A stretch of 64,000 bases of DNA from contig JAKAMG010000002.1 in NCBI GenBank assembly GCA_021812985.1, positions 33,779 through 97,778 of the forward strand, given 5' to 3'. The stretch comes from Bacteroidota bacterium. GTDB taxonomy: Bacteria; Bacteroidota; Ignavibacteria; Kryptoniales; JAKASW01. The position numbers and the translations under genes were made by a program. Below the pieces are notes generated by a model that ran no database searches, had not been told where the DNA came from, and worked only from the letters and a program-made list of their open reading frames with translations. Numbering within the stretch: the first letter of the stretch is position 1; each line of letters starts with the position of its first letter. Positions 59,905 through 64,000 of the stretch are shown here, piece by piece.

Positions 59905-60594
59905 ATGGAAGCGAATCTGCTGGATGTCAGGGATTTCTCCGTGAGCCTGGAGAAAGTGCCTGTAATATCGAACCTCAGTTTCGCCGTTCAGTCCGGCGAA
60001 TTTCTCACCATACTTGGTCCCAACGGGTCCGGTAAAACCGTCTTGCTGAAGGCGCTTCTCGGGCTCCTGCCTCACACCGGCGAGTTGAAGTGGCGTGGGA
60101 AACCGAGGATCGGATACCTGCCGCAGGGGTTCAACCAAATATCTGTGAGGGACCTCCCTCTTACCGTAACGGATTTCTTTGGCTTGAAGAAGATTGGAGC
60201 AGCGAAGATACCCGCTTTGCTCGAGCTTGTAGGTATAGACGGTTCCGTGATCGGCAGGAAGGCCGGACACCTTTCCGGCGGAGAATTTCAGAGGATGCTC
60301 GTCGCGTGGGTCCTGGCCTCGAATCCGGACGTGCTGTTCCTGGACGAGCCGACTACCGCCATCGACGCCGCCGGCGGTGAGACAATTTATTCCCTGCTAA
60401 AAAAGAACTGGCAGAATCAGAGCCTGACAATACTGAACGTGACGCACGATCTCAACATCGTTTACGCCCACTCCACGCACGTCCTCTGCCTTTCAAGATT
60501 CGGACACAAGTGTTTCGGTGTTCCCAAAGACGTCCTGACCCCGGATGTCCTTCACGACCTATACGGGACAGAAGTGAAACTTTATTCGCATTGA
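59905..60594 (+). CDS. Metal-type ABC transporter ATP-binding protein (ZnuC/MntB-like)
   Basis: Start ATG 59905 behind GGGAGG; Walker A GPNGSGKT, LSGGEFQRM, Walker B VLFLDEPTTAID. Confidence 0.88.
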   Translation: MEANLLDVRDFSVSLEKVPVISNLSFAVQSGEFLTILGPNGSGKTVLLKALLGLLPHTGELKWRGKPRIGYLPQGFNQISVRDLPLTVTDFFGLKKIGAAKIPALLELVGIDGSVIGRKAGHLSGGEFQRMLVAWVLASNPDVLFLDEPTTAIDAAGGETIYSLLKKNWQNQSLTILNVTHDLNIVYAHSTHVLCLSRFGHKCFGVPKDVLTPDVLHDLYGTEVKLYSH

Positions 60595-60608
60595 GGAGGG
60601 TCAAAGAG

Positions 60609-61376
60609 ATGTCAGAGCAGTTACTACTTAGTTTGATCAGCGGCATTTCGATCGCCGGTTCGGCGGCATACCTGGGAACGCTAATGCTATCGAGAAAGAT
60701 GGCCGTCATAGCCGGACCGCTCGGCCACCTCGCCCTTCCGGGCGCGGCGCTCGCCATCGTTTACGGTTTCAGCATCTCGCTCGGCGCGTTCCCATTCGTC
60801 GTGCTCGGAATAATCGTGATCTGGCTCCTCGAGATCAGGACGAAGCTTGCGATGGAAGCATTGACCGCAATCGTATTCGCCACTGGCGTGGCAACCGCTT
60901 TCCTCTTCCTCCCGATAGACAAGGCGGAGGCGGCGCTGGTGGGAGATATTTCAAGAGTCGGTGTTCATGAAACTGTCGCGTCGCTGATATTAGGTTCGAT
61001 CGTCGTTGCGACGACACGCCGCAGCTACTCGAGGATAATGCTCATAAACATACATGAAGATGTCGCGAGGAGCGAGGGAGTAAATGTGAAGTTGTATAAC
61101 CTGGTTTATCTTTCAGCCATAGCGATAGTCGTGGCTCTTGGTGTAGACCTCGTGGGTGGCCTGATGACCGCGGCCCTCGTGGCGATCCCGGCGGCGGCGG
61201 CCAGGAACGTGAGCCGCACCCTCAGTCAGTTTGGCACGGCGGCAGGATTGTTCGGAGTCATTTCGTCAACGCTGGGGATAATCGTATCGGCAATGACGCA
61301 GCTTCCAGCCGGCCCGCTCGTCATACTCACAAGCGCGGTTATATTTCTCGTCACCGTGCCGCTAGCGAAGGCCTGA
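60609..61376 (+). CDS. Metal-type ABC transporter permease (ZnuB family)
   Basis: Start MSEQLLLSLISGISIAGSAAYLG; FLGTLMLSRKMAVIAGPLGHLALPGAALAIVYG; GVDLVGGLMTAALVAIPAAAARNVSRTL. Confidence 0.85.
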   Translation: MSEQLLLSLISGISIAGSAAYLGTLMLSRKMAVIAGPLGHLALPGAALAIVYGFSISLGAFPFVVLGIIVIWLLEIRTKLAMEALTAIVFATGVATAFLFLPIDKAEAALVGDISRVGVHETVASLILGSIVVATTRRSYSRIMLINIHEDVARSEGVNVKLYNLVYLSAIAIVVALGVDLVGGLMTAALVAIPAAAARNVSRTLSQFGTAAGLFGVISSTLGIIVSAMTQLPAGPLVILTSAVIFLVTVPLAKA

Positions 61377-61381
61377 ATCCG

Positions 61382-61711
61382 TTATTCTTCGCCCGAGTGT
61401 GGGTGCTCATGAGGGTTGAATTCCGGATGTTCCTCTCGCCACCTCTTCCACCGTTCAAACTGGCGGCGGCGCGAAAAGTAAGTCCGCGGTCCCCGTCCCA
61501 GGTTGCCGAAGAGAATCCTCGCCAGCACGAGCAGACCCAGCGCCTGCCAGTAACCTATTGCCTTCAGCCCGAATATCGCGGGCACGAGCCCGTTCCACAA
61601 CAGCATAAGGATCAGGCTCGCCAGCGCCAGGAACACCAGCATGAACGGCAGTCCGAAGACGAACCACAATCCCTTTCTATGCTTGAACTCATGATTATGC
61701 ATGCTACACAT
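61382..61711 (-). CDS. Small His-rich membrane protein, downstream of and overlapping an ECF sigma gene
   Basis: 109 aa; two TM helices, LWNGLVPAIFGLKAIGYWQALGLLVLARILFG; His at both ends (MCSMHNHEFKH; HPEFNPHEHPHSGEE). Confidence 0.75.
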   Translation of the reverse strand: MCSMHNHEFKHRKGLWFVFGLPFMLVFLALASLILMLLWNGLVPAIFGLKAIGYWQALGLLVLARILFGNLGRGPRTYFSRRRQFERWKRWREEHPEFNPHEHPHSGEE

Positions 61712-62273
61712 TTTCTTTTAACTCCTCGTATAGAATTTTCAATCGTTTTCTCAGAAACAGAACCGCGTACCGCTTTCTTGAGATGAGCGTGTTGATCGGC
61801 TCGCCCTTCATTTCAGCAATTTCTTTGAAACTCATGCCTTCGAACTCATTCATCTCGAATACTTCCCGCTGCTCATTAGGCAACTCGTCGAGCGCGTCTT
61901 CGATCTCGTCCCAGAACTCGTTTTGCCAGTAGACCTCGTCCGGCAGTCCGCCGAGGTCCGGGATCATCTCCTCAAGAGACAGCGCATCCCCCGATTCGTC
62001 CCCCTTCGATCTCAACTTCACGTCGCTGAATGCAGCTGGCTTCTTCTTCCTGCGGGAATCGATGATCCTGTTCTTCGCGACGCGCATCAGCCACGCCGAC
62101 ACTCGATCTATGAACTCGATGCTCTCGAACGAACTGGCAAACTGCAAAAGGACATCCTGCAGTATATCTTCAGCATCATCCCTGTTGGGCACATTTCGCC
62201 GGATAAAACCGAGAAGCTTTCCCTTCTCCTTGTCTATCGTGGCTTCAATTTGCCTTGAGGCAGCTGCTGTCAA
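61704..62273 (-). CDS. ECF-type RNA polymerase sigma factor
   Basis: 189 aa; RRNVPNRDDAEDILQDVLLQFASSF (sigma region 2), ALDELPNEQREVFEMNEFEGMSFKEIAEMKGEPINTLISRKRYA (region 4). Confidence 0.93.
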   Translation of the reverse strand: MTAAASRQIEATIDKEKGKLLGFIRRNVPNRDDAEDILQDVLLQFASSFESIEFIDRVSAWLMRVAKNRIIDSRRKKKPAAFSDVKLRSKGDESGDALSLEEMIPDLGGLPDEVYWQNEFWDEIEDALDELPNEQREVFEMNEFEGMSFKEIAEMKGEPINTLISRKRYAVLFLRKRLKILYEELKENV

Positions 62274-62455
62274 TTCTGTCTTTGTCTTTAATAGTACTGA
62301 CGGTTGGCGAGTGAGAATATTGTATCCTCTCCCCCGTCATGGAGATGATACTAATCAGAACACCACGCGCTGTCGCTGACCATACCGCGCATCACTTCTC
62401 CGGCGCGAAAGCAAGATTCATTTCATGTCCGTGCTACGCATCCGCGGGTCAAGAT

Positions 62456-63484
62456 CTACTTCCCGTTTTTGAGAAATTCCTCCACGACCTGAAAATACTC
62501 CTTCGTCTCCTCTACGAAAGGGAGGTGCCCGCTCTTTTCGAACATGACGAACTGTGCCTGAGGGCAGTACTCCCTGAACTTTTCCGAGAACCGCGGGACC
62601 GAAACGCGGTCGAAGCGCCCGGCAATAATCAGGACCGGCACCTTGATCGTCTTAAGCGAATTTCTGAAATCAAGCCTGGCGATGTCCCCCCCGATAAGGA
62701 AGTCCCCGTCGGCGCCAGTTATTTGATAATAGACCTGAGCGTTGAAACTCTGAGGGTCCTTCCTGACTTTCTCCGCATTTGCCGGGTTGTAATAGTAGAG
62801 AAGTCCGGACGGCACCTCACCGTACAGCTCGCTGCACACGGGAGAGCTCGAGACGTATCCAGAATCCCTAAGCTGAATCAGCTTGTCCCACAGATCGGGA
62901 TACTGGTTCTTGATTTCGCGGTTCGAGTTGTCGTCGTTCTCCTGCCACATCTCGCCATCGTAGAATGTATCCGAAAGTATAAGCTTGTCTATCGAGTTCG
63001 GGTATTTCAGGGCATACGCCTGTGCCACCATGCCTCCGTAAGAGTGGCCTATCACCGACCACTTCTCTATGCCAAGGTCCTTTCTCAGTCCCTCGAGGTC
63101 CCTGACGTCGCGGTCGAACGAATATTCCTTGGGGTCCTTCGCCCTGTCCGATTTTCCCCGTCCGAAGGCGTCGTAGTAGATCAGCCTGTGGTGTTTCGCA
63201 AGCTCATCGAACCATGGAGTCAGGTAGACATGAGAATCGCCGGGTCCGCCGGGAATAACCACGACGGGATCGCCTTGTCCTTTCGACTGGAACCACAGGT
63301 GGGCGCCGTTCACCCAAGCATAGGCGCCACTCTCCTTTGATACCTGCGCCTCAGCCGCACGTGAAGAAAAGTGCACCGCGAGCACGAGGACGGCGATAAG
63401 AAGGGTCAATTTACGCACAGCGGCACCAGTGGGCCGAGCACACGTTTCTCTCTGGTTCATTCGATTCCTCCGTCGGATTATCAT
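62456..63484 (-). CDS. Exported alpha/beta hydrolase (proline iminopeptidase-like)
   Basis: 342 aa; signal peptide; VIPGGPGDSH, IGHSYGGMVAQAYALKYP, GRFDRVSVP, FEKSGHLPFVEE. Confidence 0.88.
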   Translation of the reverse strand: MIIRRRNRMNQRETCARPTGAAVRKLTLLIAVLVLAVHFSSRAAEAQVSKESGAYAWVNGAHLWFQSKGQGDPVVVIPGGPGDSHVYLTPWFDELAKHHRLIYYDAFGRGKSDRAKDPKEYSFDRDVRDLEGLRKDLGIEKWSVIGHSYGGMVAQAYALKYPNSIDKLILSDTFYDGEMWQENDDNSNREIKNQYPDLWDKLIQLRDSGYVSSSPVCSELYGEVPSGLLYYYNPANAEKVRKDPQSFNAQVYYQITGADGDFLIGGDIARLDFRNSLKTIKVPVLIIAGRFDRVSVPRFSEKFREYCPQAQFVMFEKSGHLPFVEETKEYFQVVEEFLKNGK

Positions 63485-63996
63485 CTTGTTTTATCCAGCG
63501 TGTAGAAGAGTTGTGCGAGTCCGGTCGGGTAGGTCCTCGCATTCTTGAGCTTCAGATGGATGCGCTCGCCGAGACTCCCGAACAAGGATTTACCTCCGCC
63601 GAGTATGACAGGGTGCACTGAAAGGAGTAACTCGTCGACGAGTCCAAGCCCGAGGAGCGTGTTCGTCAATTCAGCCCCGCCGAATAGCCAAATGTTCTTT
63701 CCCTTTTCCCGCTTAAGCTTCTCGACGGTTCCCTTTACGTCGCTGCTGATGATGAAGGCGCCTTCGGCCTCTGTCAGCGTTCTGGAGAAGACGTATCGCT
63801 TGAGCCCAGGGTAAGCATTGGGCCCCATTGGCGAGACAAGGTCGAAGCTTTTCCTCCCAAAGAACACGGCGTCCACGCTTTTCAGAAACGCCGACATCCC
63901 ATAATCCTGATCCGTGAAGCACCAGTCGTACTCCCCCTTCGGGCCCTCGATAAAACCATCGAGGCTCAGCGCAAGATTCAGGATTACCTTTCTCAA
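63481..63996 (-). CDS. Dihydrofolate reductase/RibD C-terminal domain family protein
   Basis: 171 aa; MRKVILNLALSLDGFIEGPKGEYDWCFTDQDYG, FFGRKSFDLV, IWLFGGAELTNTLLGLGLVDELLLSVHPVILGGGKSLF. Confidence 0.92.
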   Translation of the reverse strand: MRKVILNLALSLDGFIEGPKGEYDWCFTDQDYGMSAFLKSVDAVFFGRKSFDLVSPMGPNAYPGLKRYVFSRTLTEAEGAFIISSDVKGTVEKLKREKGKNIWLFGGAELTNTLLGLGLVDELLLSVHPVILGGGKSLFGSLGERIHLKLKNARTYPTGLAQLFYTLDKTR

Positions 63997-64000
63997 TTGA

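Noticed and set aside
62339-63340. 333-aa plus-strand ORF opposite the alpha/beta hydrolase
   Set aside because: Antisense of a confident CDS with signal peptide and catalytic motifs; shadow ORF.
1-64000. CRISPR arrays, transposases, prophage or classical defence systems
   Set aside because: No regularly spaced direct repeats, cas, integrase, transposase, restriction-modification or toxin-antitoxin signatures were seen in the translations provided.

Overview
This 64 kb window looks like ordinary chromosome from a member of the Bacteroidota/Chlorobiota/Ignavibacteriota radiation. That placement is inferred from a full-length SprA, a type IX secretion (T9SS) C-terminal sorting domain, a P-subunit glycine dehydrogenase split as gcvPA, and an efp-accB-accC cluster. 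I found no rRNA, CRISPR array, transposase or prophage. Core genes are tpiA, gatB, sucC, nth, bioY, proB-proA, sprA, tadA, aroC, a homocysteine methyltransferase/MTHFR fusion, radC, guaA, gcvPA, gcvH and efp-accB-accC. There are also two large hybrid histidine kinases, a class III adenylate cyclase, two APC permeases and one tRNA-Val(CAC). Regions that stand out: (i) a metal-handling-looking neighbourhood at about 57.9-62.3 kb, with a NifX-like protein carrying a His tail, an unfamiliar protein made of two copies of a four-Cys module, ZnuC/ZnuB-type ABC genes without a binding protein, and an ECF sigma factor overlapping a His-rich small membrane protein; (ii) an overlapping pentapeptide-repeat/GyrI-like gene pair; (iii) a decayed tandem copy of a tRNA gene just upstream of tRNA-Val(CAC); (iv) a SprA-like large outer-membrane protein; (v) a histidine kinase whose first TM helix is missed unless translation starts at ATT; (vi) an EF-P with Asn at the usually modified loop-tip position. 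All calls come from reading the sequence and translations; no database search was run.
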